DNA from: Tissierellaceae bacterium | GTDB taxonomy: Bacteria > Bacillota > Clostridia > Tissierellales > Tissierellaceae | Assembly (NCBI GenBank): GCA_018434075.1 | Contig: JAHDQA010000037.1 | Location: 1 to 50,852, forward strand | DNA: 50,852 nucleotides | Reading direction: 5' to 3' | Shown: positions 18,652 to 26,808 of the stretch, one piece after another | How the letters are laid out: each line of letters opens with the position of its first letter | Position numbering within the stretch: position 1 is the stretch's first letter | Notes under the pieces: model-generated | Database searches by the model: none | What the model was told of the DNA's origin: nothing | Seen by the model: only the letters and a program-made list of their open reading frames with translations | Program-made: the position numbers and the translations under genes

Positions 18652-19664
18652 GTAAAGAACTTCAATTTTTAATGTACAACACTCCTGAAGAAAATGTATC
18701 GGTTAATGCGGTTGTTAAAGACGAAACCATTTGGCTAACCCAAAAAGCAATGGCGGAATTGTTTGATTGTACAACAGATAATATATCTTTACACCTAAAA
18801 AATATATACGCAGATGGTGAGCTTGATGAAAGTTCAACTACCGAGGAATTCTCGGTAGTTCAACAGGAAGGCTCAAGAAAAGTGAAAAGAAAAACAAAAT
18901 TCTATAATCTTGATGCCATTATTTCAGTTGGTTATCGTGTTAATTCACGCAAAGCAACACATTTTAGAATTTGGGCAACTGGTGTATTAAAAGAGTATAT
19001 GATAAAAGGCTTTGCTATGGATGATGAAAGATTGAAGCAGGGTAAAACTGCTTTTGGCAAAGACTATTTTCGTGAACTTCTCGAACGTGTGCGCTCCATC
19101 AGAGCCAGCGAAAGGCGCATTTGGCAGCAAATCACCGATATATTTGCTGAGTGCAGTATAGATTATGACAAGGATGCGCAGGTTACACGTGATTTTTATG
19201 CCATGGTGCAAAATAAATTTCATTATGCTATCACTGGGCAAACAGCGGCAGAAATTATTTATTCAAAATCTGATCGCAATAAAGAAAATATGGGTCTTAC
19301 AACATGGAAAAACGCACCAGACGGGCGAATATTAAAATCCGATGTTACAGTTGCAAAAAACTATCTTGAGGAAAAACAAATAAAGCAATTGGAAAGGGCA
19401 ATTTCCGGTTATTTTGATTATATCGAAGATTTAATTGAAAGGGAAAACACTTTTACAATGGAAGAGTTCTCAGAAAGCATTAATGAGTTTCTTTCCTTTA
19501 GAAAATATAAGATATTAAAGGATAAGGGAAGCATTTCAAAAAAAGAGGCTGATGCAAAGGCAGAAGAAGAATATATTCACTTTAATAAGAGGCAAAAAAT
19601 TGTTTCTGATTTTGACCGCGAGGTAAAAAAGCTGATAGCTAAAGGTGGTGACAGCAATGAGTAA
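18648..19664 (+). CDS. rhuM: RhuM-family virulence/phage-associated protein
   Basis: 338-residue RhuM protein (COG3943), named for a Salmonella pathogenicity-island gene and often found inside type I RM operons of Firmicutes. Visible features: [34 protein letters not shown] (helix-turn-helix-like N-terminus), [57 protein letters not shown] (shared with antirepressor/Fic-associated N-termini) and a C-terminal helical domain. Biochemical activity is not established for the family. It overlaps hsdM by 4 bp and hsdS by 8 bp, so it is part of the same translation unit. A 10-bp perfect hairpin lies within it at 18836-18860. Confidence 0.85.
   Translation: MSKELQFLMYNTPEENVSVNAVVKDETIWLTQKAMAELFDCTTDNISLHLKNIYADGELDESSTTEEFSVVQQEGSRKVKRKTKFYNLDAIISVGYRVNSRKATHFRIWATGVLKEYMIKGFAMDDERLKQGKTAFGKDYFRELLERVRSIRASERRIWQQITDIFAECSIDYDKDAQVTRDFYAMVQNKFHYAITGQTAAEIIYSKSDRNKENMGLTTWKNAPDGRILKSDVTVAKNYLEEKQIKQLERAISGYFDYIEDLIERENTFTMEEFSESINEFLSFRKYKILKDKGSISKKEADAKAEEEYIHFNKRQKIVSDFDREVKKLIAKGGDSNE
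18836..18860 (+). repeat. Perfect 10-bp inverted repeat inside rhuM
   Basis: AACTACCGAG (18836-18845) and CTCGGTAGTT (18851-18860) surround the five-base loop GAATT. It encodes the STTEEFSVV segment. It could be a message hairpin, a protein-binding site or a coincidence of conserved codons. Confidence 0.5.
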
Positions 19665-20820
19665 ATTAGATGAATTGATTGCTGAACTTTGCCCTGATGG
19701 GGTGGAATATCGAAAATTAAAAGATGTAACAGAAATGCAACGAGGCACATCACTTACAAAGAAAAATGCAACAGAGGGAATTTATCCAGTAGTATCTGGA
19801 GGAACGGAACCTGCATTTTATTGTGATATCTACAACAGAGAAAATGAAACAATTACTGTTGCAGGGAGCGGAGTTGGTGCCGGTTATGTTCAATATTGGA
19901 ATGAGCCCATATTTGTTTGTGATGCTTTTTCAATAAAAGGAAAGGAAGGTAATCTCACTAAGTATATTTACTATTGTTTGTCTAATATGCAGGATAAAAT
20001 ATTTGCCACTAAAACAGGTGGAGGAATACCACATGTTTATATATCAAGTATTGAAAATTTTGTTATCCCCATTCCCCCTCTACCTGTGCAGCAGGAAATT
20101 GTCCGTATTCTGGACAATTTCACAGAGCTTACAGCAGAGCTTACAGCAGAGCTTACAGCAAGAAGAAAGCAGTATGAGTATTATAGGGATTTGCTGTTTA
20201 CGTTTGGAGAAGACTCTGGTGTCAAGTGGATGAAGATAGGAGAATTTGCTGAATGCTATGCTGGTGCAACACCACCAACAAGAAAGAAAGAATACTGGGA
20301 TAATGGCTCTATTCCGTGGATGAGTTCTGGTGAAGTGAATTTGGGACAGGTTTATGATACTGAAAAGAAGATAACACAATTGGGATATGATAGTTGTAGT
20401 ACAAAAATGGTTCCAGCAAATACAGTAGTTGTGGCACTTGCTGGACAAGGTAAAACTCGAGGTATGGTTGCAATTACAAGAATAAGTCTGTGTACGAATC
20501 AATCTCTGTGTTCTATAGTACCTAATGGACAAGTAAAGAGCGATTTTCTATATTACTATTTGAAAACACAATATCAAAATCTAAGATTAATATCTTCGGG
20601 AGATGGTACACGTGGCGGTTTAAACTTAAAAATGATAAGAAACTATCTTATACCAGTCCCTCCCATTGAAGAACAAGAGCGCATCGTAGCTATTCTCGAT
20701 CGCTTTGACGCTCTCTGCAACGACTTAACCAGCGGCATTCCGGCCGAAATCGAAGCACGTCAAAAGCAGTATGAATATTACAGGGATATACTGTTATCTT
20801 TCAAGGAGGTGAAGGCATGA
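19657..20820 (+). CDS. hsdS: Type I restriction-modification specificity subunit HsdS
   Basis: DNA-recognition subunit. It has two target-recognition domains (about residues 15-135 and 180-340) separated by conserved helical spacers that read nearly the same twice: IPPLPVQQEIVRILDNF...RRKQYEYYRDLLFTF and PPIEEQERIVAILDRF...RQKQYEYYRDILLSF. Each domain reads half of a bipartite target. The first spacer contains three perfect copies of a 12-bp unit (20125-20160), giving TEL-TAEL-TAEL-TA. The start at 19657 follows GGTGG; the frame is open upstream to 19645. It overlaps rhuM by 8 bp and hsdR by 4 bp. Confidence 0.93.
   Translation: MSKLDELIAELCPDGVEYRKLKDVTEMQRGTSLTKKNATEGIYPVVSGGTEPAFYCDIYNRENETITVAGSGVGAGYVQYWNEPIFVCDAFSIKGKEGNLTKYIYYCLSNMQDKIFATKTGGGIPHVYISSIENFVIPIPPLPVQQEIVRILDNFTELTAELTAELTARRKQYEYYRDLLFTFGEDSGVKWMKIGEFAECYAGATPPTRKKEYWDNGSIPWMSSGEVNLGQVYDTEKKITQLGYDSCSTKMVPANTVVVALAGQGKTRGMVAITRISLCTNQSLCSIVPNGQVKSDFLYYYLKTQYQNLRLISSGDGTRGGLNLKMIRNYLIPVPPIEEQERIVAILDRFDALCNDLTSGIPAEIEARQKQYEYYRDILLSFKEVKA
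20125..20160 (+). repeat. Three tandem 12-bp repeats in the hsdS spacer
   Basis: GAGCTTACAGCA occurs three times without a mismatch at 20125, 20137 and 20149, encoding (E-L-T-A)x3. In EcoR124I and EcoR124/3I the number of the equivalent TAEL repeat (two or three) sets the spacing between the two half sites. Copy number changes keep the frame because the unit is four codons. Confidence 0.92.
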
Positions 20821-21887
20821 GTATATACAATATCGTTGCAAGTACTGACGAAGCAACGGTTGTTGCTGAATATGCAGCTGAATATTATGTCCGTCCTGAA
20901 AAGTATCAAAGCGAGGCGGAACTTGAGCGGGAGTTTATCAGGCAACTAACTTCACAAGGATATGAATATATTTCAGTACACAATGAAGCTTCATTGATAG
21001 CAAATCTCCGAAAGCAACTTGAACTGCTTAATGAATTCACCTTTACTGACAGTGAATGGGATAGATTTTTCACAGAATGTATTGCCAATACAAATGAAGG
21101 GATTGTTGAGAAAACTAGAAAGATTCAAGATGACCATATCCAGATTCTAAAACGTGAAGATGGAACAACAAAGAACATATACCTTTTGGATAAGAAGAAT
21201 ATCCATAACAATCGTTTGCAAGTTATTAATCAATACGAAGAAGCAGGCGGCAAGCATGAAACCCGATATGATGTAACAATCCTTGTAAATGGACTTCCAT
21301 TAGTCCATGTGGAGTTAAAGAGGCGCGGTGTTGCTATCCGTGAAGCCTTCAACCAGATAAAAAGATACCAGCGTGACAGTTTTTGGGCGGCTTCTGGTTT
21401 ATTTGAGTATGTGCAAATATTTGTAATCTCAAATGGCACCCATACAAAGTATTATAGCAACACCACAAGAAACGCACATATCAAGGAACAAAGTAGCAGT
21501 GAACGTCGAAGAAGTAAAAAAACAAGCAACAGTTTTGAGTTTACAAGCTTTTGGGCAGATGCAAATAACAAAATTATTCCTGACCTTGTGGATTTTACTA
21601 AAACTTTTTTTGCCAAACATACCCTCTTAAATATACTAACAAAATATTGTATTTTTACATCTGAAGATCTGCTCCTTGTAATGCGTCCTTATCAAATAGC
21701 TGCTGCAGAACGTATCTTATCACGTATTGTAGTATCAACCAACTACAAGAAGATGGGCACAACTGCAGCTGGAGGATATATTTGGCATACAACAGGGGAA
21801 CGTGTCATAATAGTGATGGGTGCAGTTTTTATTATTAAATCAAGGGTTTCAGGAACTTTAAACAAATATATTTCATGCATTGCTTAG
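20817..21887 (+). pseudogene. hsdR: Truncated type I restriction endonuclease subunit HsdR (N-terminal nuclease part only)
   Basis: The first 327 residues match HsdR: an N-terminal region with EAELEREFIRQLTSQGYEYI, and the PD-(D/E)XK-type nuclease core around RYDVTILVNGLPLVHVELKRRGVAIREAFNQIKRY. After GGYIWHTTG, where every intact HsdR continues into the P-loop GSGKT, the sequence changes to an unrelated 29-residue tail (ERVIIVMGAVF...) and stops. The break falls between 21797 and 21798. Normal HsdR is about 1000 residues, so all motor domains are missing and the protein cannot restrict. The methylase part may stay active. The break probably marks an element boundary or insertion. Confidence 0.88.
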
Positions 21888-22114
21888 AGTAATTAGGATC
21901 TAATTGTTGTAAGTAGTGCATGAGAAGTAAGGATTTTGGGTCTGTAATAATTTACAATTATTTAGTATAATTATATTTAAGATGGTAATCAGTTGCGTAT
22001 ATGTAGTATTATGTTCATGTTGAATATCTTAGTAGAGCAAAGGGTAAAATTTAATTAGATAAATAATAAGTAAATTATATGGAGTAACTTACTTTTTTAG
22101 GAGGAAGTGATAAT

Positions 22115-22642
22115 TTGAAATACAAGCAAATATTTAACTCTGGAGCTACTTTTCAACAATTTTACGATACTGCTCAGGATAGATATAAGAATTATGCTAA
22201 TAATGCGATAAGAAATTATTTAAATTTAGAGAGAGATTTAGAAAAGGTTAGTAGTATAACAAGCAAATTTAATATCCTTGCGATTGGAGAAAACTGGTGT
22301 ATTGATTCTATAATTAATATTCCTGTAGTTCATTGGTTAGAAAAAAATAATGAAAATATAAAACTTAAAGTAATAGATACAGATAGTTATAGTAAATTTA
22401 TGCCTAATGAAAAAGTTATTACACCAACATTTATTATTATGAATCAAGAATATCAGGAGATAGGGAAATGGGTTCAATATCCTAAAAGAATAATAGATGT
22501 GGTTGAATCTAAGGACCAAGTTCGAGTTATAGTAGAAAAAAGGAGATACCGGCAGGGAGAATATATTGTAGATACATTGAAAGAGGTATTAGATATCCTG
22601 ATTAACTATAGAAATAATATTTATTTAGACAGGAGGAAATAA
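22115..22642 (+). CDS. Thioredoxin-fold protein with a single active-site cysteine
   Basis: 175 residues of the thioredoxin-like family often annotated as thioredoxin family protein. The centre reads FNILAIGENWCIDSIINIPVVHWLEK, corresponding to the WC-x-D segment of that family, and later VITPTFIIMNQEYQEIGKW has the cis-proline (TPTF). Only one cysteine is present at the active site (WCIDS rather than WCxxC), so it may act as a thiol-binding or monothiol protein. The TTG start at 22115 is preceded by GGAGG with ten bases between. It is followed 1 bp after its stop by a CopZ-like gene, so the two are likely one operon handling thiols or metals. Confidence 0.75.
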   Translation: MKYKQIFNSGATFQQFYDTAQDRYKNYANNAIRNYLNLERDLEKVSSITSKFNILAIGENWCIDSIINIPVVHWLEKNNENIKLKVIDTDSYSKFMPNEKVITPTFIIMNQEYQEIGKWVQYPKRIIDVVESKDQVRVIVEKRRYRQGEYIVDTLKEVLDILINYRNNIYLDRRK

Positions 22643-22643
22643 A

Positions 22644-23144
22644 GTGAGTCAAGAAAATAAGATAAATCAATCTTGCTGAGGTTCAATACAAAAAACCATT
22701 GGTACAGTGGAAGAAAAAGAAAATTGCCCCAAATGTTACGAAATAGGAGAAAAGGTTAAAAATATAACTGTAAAGCATATGGTATCAGAAAACCTTATGG
22801 GAAAGGTTGTAAATGAAGAAACTTACTATTTATGTATGAATGAAGATTGTGATGTCGTGTATTATAACTTAAACAATGAAAGAATTTTTTATAAGGAAGA
22901 AGTTAAAGTTCCTATATGGTTAAAAAAGAATGCAAATCCCAAATATATATGCTATTGCAACCAAGTTACAGAACAACAAATTATATACGCTGTTTTAGAT
23001 GATGGTGCAAAGAATATTAAAGATATTATTAGACTTACAGGGGCAATGAAAAATGGAAAGTGCGAAATTAACAATCCTTTGGGTAAATGCTGTAGTCCTC
23101 TTATTCAAGAAACCATCAATAAAGCATTAAATAACAAAGAATAG
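22644..23144 (+). CDS. CopZ-type zinc/[2Fe-2S] protein with in-frame UGA (candidate selenoprotein)
   Basis: The GTG at 22644 has GGAGG seven bases upstream. The frame then contains TGA at 22677-22679 (residue 12, within S-C-[UGA]-G-S) and stays open to 23144, giving 166 residues. A zinc-ribbon-like part follows (NCPKCYEIG...YYLCMNEDCDVVYYN), then a BFD-like [2Fe-2S] domain (YICYCNQVTEQQI...GKCEINNPLGKCCSPLI). This matches the N-terminal part of Archaeoglobus CopZ (zf_CopZ), without the metal-binding HMA domain. A stem-loop suited to a bacterial SECIS lies 16 bases after the UGA. Alternatives are a nonsense mutation, or a shorter protein from GTG 22707, which has no ribosome site. Confidence 0.7.
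22677..22710 (+). promoter_or_regulatory. In-frame UGA and candidate SECIS stem-loop
   Basis: UGA at 22677-22679 is followed after 16 bases by CCAT (22696-22699), the loop TGGTACA (22700-22706) and GTGG (22707-22710). The distance, the 4-bp stem including one G-U pair and a G in the first two loop bases fit the published general description of bacterial SECIS elements. The stem is weak, and a competing ACC/GGT fold exists. Confidence 0.45.
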
Positions 23145-23223
23145 TTTGCGACACATAATTTATAAAGTACCTCACATCAGTAATAAAACTAAAAATAACA
23201 AAAAATTATAGAATCAAAACTTT

Positions 23224-23259
23224 AGCGGTTCAGATGTAAAAGTCTGGGCCGCTTTTTTT
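23224..23259 (+). terminator. Stem-loop terminator T1 at the start of the conjugative module
   Basis: GCGGTTCAGA (23225-23234) pairs with TCTGGGCCGC (23243-23252) with two G-U pairs, followed by seven T. It lies 27 bp before pcfB. It belongs to a family of three similar hairpins in this element (see 28669 and 39409). Confidence 0.8.
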
Positions 23260-23286
23260 ATTTTCCCCGGAAAGGAGGTTGCCTAG

Positions 23287-23781
23287 ATGGTAAATGATGA
23301 AGTTAATAATAAGGCTATAAATATTGAGATAAAAGTGGCTCAGTATTCAGCAAAGGCTATCTTAAAAGCAATGAAAAAGATTATAGAAGATGCCGCTGAA
23401 AAAAGCCAACCACTTGCAGACTATTTTAGTGAGAAAAGAAAAACTAATTCAAGGAAACTTAAGGATATGGTAAAGAAAGGTCAGCTGGAAAATATTGATT
23501 TACAAAAGGGTGAAGTTAAGGAACTTAAAAACCAACTTAATCGATATGGAGTAAACTTTTCTGTAATGAAAAATAAAGAGTCAGGACTATATTCAGTATT
23601 CTTCCAGGCAAAAGATACAAAGGCAGTGGATCTAGCCTTTAAAAAGGCCATAGAAAGATATGAGAAAAAGGAAAATAGGAGAGACTCAACAAGAGATATT
23701 TTAAACAAATTTAAAGAGAGGGTGAAAAATACGGTAGTTAAAGATAAGGTGAAGGAAAAACATCACCAACAAGAGAGATAA
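23287..23781 (+). CDS. pcfB: PcfB family protein (DUF3801)
   Basis: 164-residue conjugation accessory protein related to PcfB of pCF10. The centre has the family pattern NIDLQKGEVKELKNQLNRYGVNFSVMKNKESGLYSVFFQAKDTKAVDLAFKKAIERYEKK; the rest is charged and helical. No membrane segment. PcfB-type proteins are encoded near relaxosome and coupling-protein genes; a DNA-processing role is inferred from that context. GGAGG lies eight bases before the ATG. It is the first gene after hairpin T1, with the replication genes following. Confidence 0.85.
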   Translation: MVNDEVNNKAINIEIKVAQYSAKAILKAMKKIIEDAAEKSQPLADYFSEKRKTNSRKLKDMVKKGQLENIDLQKGEVKELKNQLNRYGVNFSVMKNKESGLYSVFFQAKDTKAVDLAFKKAIERYEKKENRRDSTRDILNKFKERVKNTVVKDKVKEKHHQQER

Positions 23782-23782
23782 A

Positions 23783-23836
23783 ATGAGTAGGCATTTAAGA
23801 GAAATCTTAGGTGTCTTTTTTATTGAGAAGAGGTGA
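23783..23836 (+). CDS. Possible 17-residue leader peptide
   Basis: A short frame (MSRHLREILGVFFIEKR) starts 1 bp after the pcfB stop and ends just before repA, with its TGA inside the GAGGTGA ribosome site of repA. It could couple translation from pcfB to repA. It lacks a strong ribosome site of its own and may be chance. Confidence 0.25.
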   Translation: MSRHLREILGVFFIEKR

Positions 23837-23841
23837 AGTGA

Positions 23842-24633
23842 ATGGATTTTGACTATTTTTATGGAAGAGACGCTGAAAGTTTTAGATTTATCCGTTTACC
23901 TATAGTTCTTATTGAAGATGAGAAATTTAAAGGCCTATCAATAGATGCAAAGGTGCTTTATTCCATGTATTTATCAAGGAGTACTTTGTCTTATAAGAAT
24001 AACTGGATAGATGAAAATGGAAGGGTTTATATCTACTTTACTGTAGAAGAAACAGCTACACAACTAGCTTGTGGAACGAAAAAAGCAGTAAAGCTTATAA
24101 AGGATCTTGAAGAGCTTGGTCTTATAAAAAAGAAAAGAGCTGGACAAGGAAATCCTACTAAAATTTATGTTAAAGATTTTATGAGTGTTTTTAGAAATGA
24201 ACAGTTTAGACCTGTCAAAAGGGAAAATCAAGACTTGTCAAAAGGACAATTCAAGAATAGCGATTTTGATAAGTCAAGAATGGCGAAAAAGATAAGTCAA
24301 GACTTGTCAAAAAGACAACCTAACTATATAGAGAATAATAAGATTGATAATAGTTATATTGATTTTAGTGAAAACCATAAAAAAGGAACCTTCTTAAATG
24401 TAATTATTTCTGATGAAGAAGAAAGAAAACTAAAAGATATGATTCCTGATCTAAATAATTATATTGAAAGATTATCAGCTTATATGCAGAGTACAGGAAA
24501 GGCATATAGAGACCATGCTTCAACAATTATGACCTGGTATTTAAAAGATAAGAGTGAAGGAAAGCTTAAAAACAAAAAGACTTATACAGGTAATCCTTCA
24601 GACTATGAGAGTGAATGGAACTTAAATAATTAG
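23842..24633 (+). CDS. repA: Replication initiator protein A (RepA_N family)
   Basis: 263 residues. The N-terminal winged-helix RepA_N domain is recognisable: FYGRDAESFRFIRLPIVLIEDEKFKGLSIDAKVLYSMYLSRSTLSYKNNWIDENGRVYIYFTVEETATQLACGTKKAVKLIKDLEELGLIKKKRAGQGNP... (residues about 5-115). A variable linker and a C-terminal helical domain ending in the YRDHASTIMTWY region follow. RepA_N proteins start replication of Gram-positive plasmids; in conjugative transposons they probably support transient replication of the excised circle. GAGGTGAAGTGA precedes the ATG. It is followed by a DnaC-like helicase loader, consistent with a replication module. Confidence 0.9.
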   Translation: MDFDYFYGRDAESFRFIRLPIVLIEDEKFKGLSIDAKVLYSMYLSRSTLSYKNNWIDENGRVYIYFTVEETATQLACGTKKAVKLIKDLEELGLIKKKRAGQGNPTKIYVKDFMSVFRNEQFRPVKRENQDLSKGQFKNSDFDKSRMAKKISQDLSKRQPNYIENNKIDNSYIDFSENHKKGTFLNVIISDEEERKLKDMIPDLNNYIERLSAYMQSTGKAYRDHASTIMTWYLKDKSEGKLKNKKTYTGNPSDYESEWNLNN

Positions 24634-24646
24634 AGGGGTAGAGAAA

Positions 24647-25489
24647 ATGGAAGATAAAATAAAAACAATTGAGATTGATGGAGTAGAATTTTCTTTTAAT
24701 GCAAATAAAGCATTTGAAAAAGATGAGCATGTTTACTGTAGACAATGTGGTGAACAAATAGATTCAGAACCACTTGCTTGTCTGGGGAGTAAAAAAATAA
24801 TATTTGGTAGGAGATGTAAATGTGATAGAGAAGAAGAAACTAAAAGAAAAGATGAAGAAATGGCAAACCACATTAGAAGACTTAAAGAAGAATGCTTTAA
24901 TACCAGCAGAAACCTTATAAGTTGCACTTTGGATAAGGTCATAGAACCTGATAGACAGGAAGTTATCATAGCAAAGAACTTCGTTAAGAACTTCAAAGAA
25001 TTATCAAAAAGCAATAGTGGCCTTATATTTCATGGGAATGTAGGAACTGGAAAGAGTTACCTAGCAGCTTGTATAGCAAATAAGATTATAGAGGAATATC
25101 AAATAAGAGTTAAGATGAGAAATATTCCTCAAATTATAAATGATATTGAAAAACGAGGTTTTGATATTGATAAAAATGACTATTACAGAAGGTTATCTAG
25201 CGTATCTCTTCTTATTCTCGATGACTTTGGGATTGAAAGAAATACAGAATATATAAATGAAATGGTCTATCAGATTATAAACACTAGGTATGAATCAAAG
25301 AAACCAACTATTATTTCAACGAATATTCCCCTTGGTGTGATTATGAATGGAAGTAATGACATTGATAAAGAGAGGATTTATTCAAGGATTAGAGAGATGT
25401 GTATTCCTGTTAAGATTGCAGGAAAAGACATAAGAACTGAGTTAGGAAAAAGGAAGTTAAGAGAAACTAGAGATTTACTTTTAGGATAA
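24647..25489 (+). CDS. DnaC/IstB-like ATP-binding helicase loader
   Basis: 280 residues. The N-terminal zinc finger (CRQCGEQ...RRCKC) is followed by an AAA+ ATPase: Walker A HGNVGTGKSYLAACIANKI near residues 127-145, Walker B SLLILDDFGIERN near 188-200, and a C-terminal arginine-containing STNIPLGVI...RIYSRIREMC segment. The family loads replicative helicases (DnaC/DnaI) or serves phage and transposon replication. It lies 13 bp after repA and before an antirepressor-like gene. It probably recruits the host DnaB helicase to the element origin. Confidence 0.88.
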   Translation: MEDKIKTIEIDGVEFSFNANKAFEKDEHVYCRQCGEQIDSEPLACLGSKKIIFGRRCKCDREEETKRKDEEMANHIRRLKEECFNTSRNLISCTLDKVIEPDRQEVIIAKNFVKNFKELSKSNSGLIFHGNVGTGKSYLAACIANKIIEEYQIRVKMRNIPQIINDIEKRGFDIDKNDYYRRLSSVSLLILDDFGIERNTEYINEMVYQIINTRYESKKPTIISTNIPLGVIMNGSNDIDKERIYSRIREMCIPVKIAGKDIRTELGKRKLRETRDLLLG

Positions 25490-25505
25490 AGGTGGGGTGA
25501 ATGAA

Positions 25506-26228
25506 ATGAATAAAATACAAATATTTAGAAACTCAGAGTTTGGACAGGTTAGGACAATGTTGATTGATAATGAGCCATGGTTTGTTGGAATGGATATAGC
25601 CCAAGCTTTAGGATACAAAAGACCAAGTGATGCTATTGCAAGCCATGTTCATGAGGGAGATAAGCTGAAACGGTGTTTTACCGTATCAGGTCAAGGTAGG
25701 AATTTGCTAGTAGTAAATGAGTCTGGAATGTATGCACTTATCTTTGGAAGTAAACTTGAAAGTGCCATAAGATTTAAAAACTGGGTAACAAGTGAAGTTC
25801 TACCTTCAATTAGAAAACATGGTGGATATTTTTCAGGACAGGAGGAAATGAATGATCAAGAGCTTTTGGCAAGGGGTTATCTTGTAGCCTTAAGACAAAT
25901 AGAAGCTAGAACAGAAGAATTAGAAGGTCTTATTCCTAAAGGAGAGTTCTTTGATAGATTTATTTCCCTGGGAGACTGTACTTGCCTTAGGGATACTGCA
26001 AAGGAGTTAGGAGTTCCTCAAAATAGATTTATAAACACACTGATAGATAGAGGCTACCTTTATAGAAATCAAAAAGGAAAGCTTAGATTTTACTCAACTG
26101 CGGCTGATTACTTTGAACTAAAGGACTATATCAATAAATATAACGGAGAACCTGGAGTCTATACAGTAGTTAGACCTGAGGGAAGAGCATATTTCTTCTC
26201 CTTATTTAAAGAGATGGGAGAAATCTAG
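25506..26228 (+). CDS. Phage antirepressor-like protein (BRO-N plus KilA-C/ANT)
   Basis: 240 residues. N-terminal BRO domain (IQIFRNSEFGQVRTMLIDNEPWFVGMDIAQALGYKRPSDAIASHV...LLVVNESGMYALIFGSKLESAIRFKNWVTSEVLPSIRKHGGYF) and a C-terminal ANT/KilA-C domain (KGEFFDRFISLGDCTCLRDTAKELGVPQNRFINTLIDRGYLYRNQKGKLRFYSTAADYF). This is a prophage-type antirepressor in a conjugative element, perhaps controlling induction. The ATG at 25506 is chosen over a GTG at 25497 because the GGTGGGGTG site is then correctly spaced. Confidence 0.9.
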   Translation: MNKIQIFRNSEFGQVRTMLIDNEPWFVGMDIAQALGYKRPSDAIASHVHEGDKLKRCFTVSGQGRNLLVVNESGMYALIFGSKLESAIRFKNWVTSEVLPSIRKHGGYFSGQEEMNDQELLARGYLVALRQIEARTEELEGLIPKGEFFDRFISLGDCTCLRDTAKELGVPQNRFINTLIDRGYLYRNQKGKLRFYSTAADYFELKDYINKYNGEPGVYTVVRPEGRAYFFSLFKEMGEI

Positions 26229-26245
26229 AAGGGAGGTAACTTTAG

Positions 26246-26782
26246 ATGTTAATGTTAAATGAAAAAAGCTGTATTGACTGTGATGAGTTTGAATTTAATA
26301 AACATAATGAAGAAATAGATGAACTAATGGGAAAACTTACAGAACTTGAAGACTATGACTGTATAGTACTTCACAAATATATAGATATAGCTCACAAAGA
26401 TAAAGAGATGGAGGTTCTTGATACAAGCCTATGGGATATATATGAGCTTGTGGAATATGCAGATTTTAAAAATGGTGTAGATATTCTTCTTGATGATGAA
26501 GGGTTTTTAAATTTATCAGTTTATGGACAAACCTATAAGGTGGTTGGTAAAGACCATTTTGTTAATTCAATTTTTAAAATTATTCCAAAAGATGAAGAAT
26601 ATAACTTTCTTGATATATCTGACTTTATACTTGAAGGAAAGCCGATAAAACTTTCAGAAAAGCAGTTAGCTAGGAAGAAAAAATCAACCATTGAACTTCT
26701 TAAGGAATGTAGAGAGAAGGCAGATAAGACTCATCTTGCAAAGGTGAGGGCTAATAAAAAGGAAATAGGTGAGGAAAGGTAA
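26246..26782 (+). CDS. Hypothetical conjugative-element protein
   Basis: Not recognised. 178 residues, soluble, with an acidic first two-thirds (ELMGKLTELEDYDCIVLHKYIDIAHKDKE, GVDILLDDEGFLNLSVYGQTYKVV) and a basic C-terminal helix (KKKSTIELLKECREKADKTHLAKVRANKK). There is no signal, membrane segment or known motif. GGGAGG precedes the ATG. It sits between the antirepressor and virD4 in a tight operon, so a regulatory or transfer-accessory role is possible but unsupported. Confidence 0.75.
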   Translation: MLMLNEKSCIDCDEFEFNKHNEEIDELMGKLTELEDYDCIVLHKYIDIAHKDKEMEVLDTSLWDIYELVEYADFKNGVDILLDDEGFLNLSVYGQTYKVVGKDHFVNSIFKIIPKDEEYNFLDISDFILEGKPIKLSEKQLARKKKSTIELLKECREKADKTHLAKVRANKKEIGEER

Positions 26783-26808
26783 AAATTCCAAATGAAGGAG
26801 GGGAGGAT

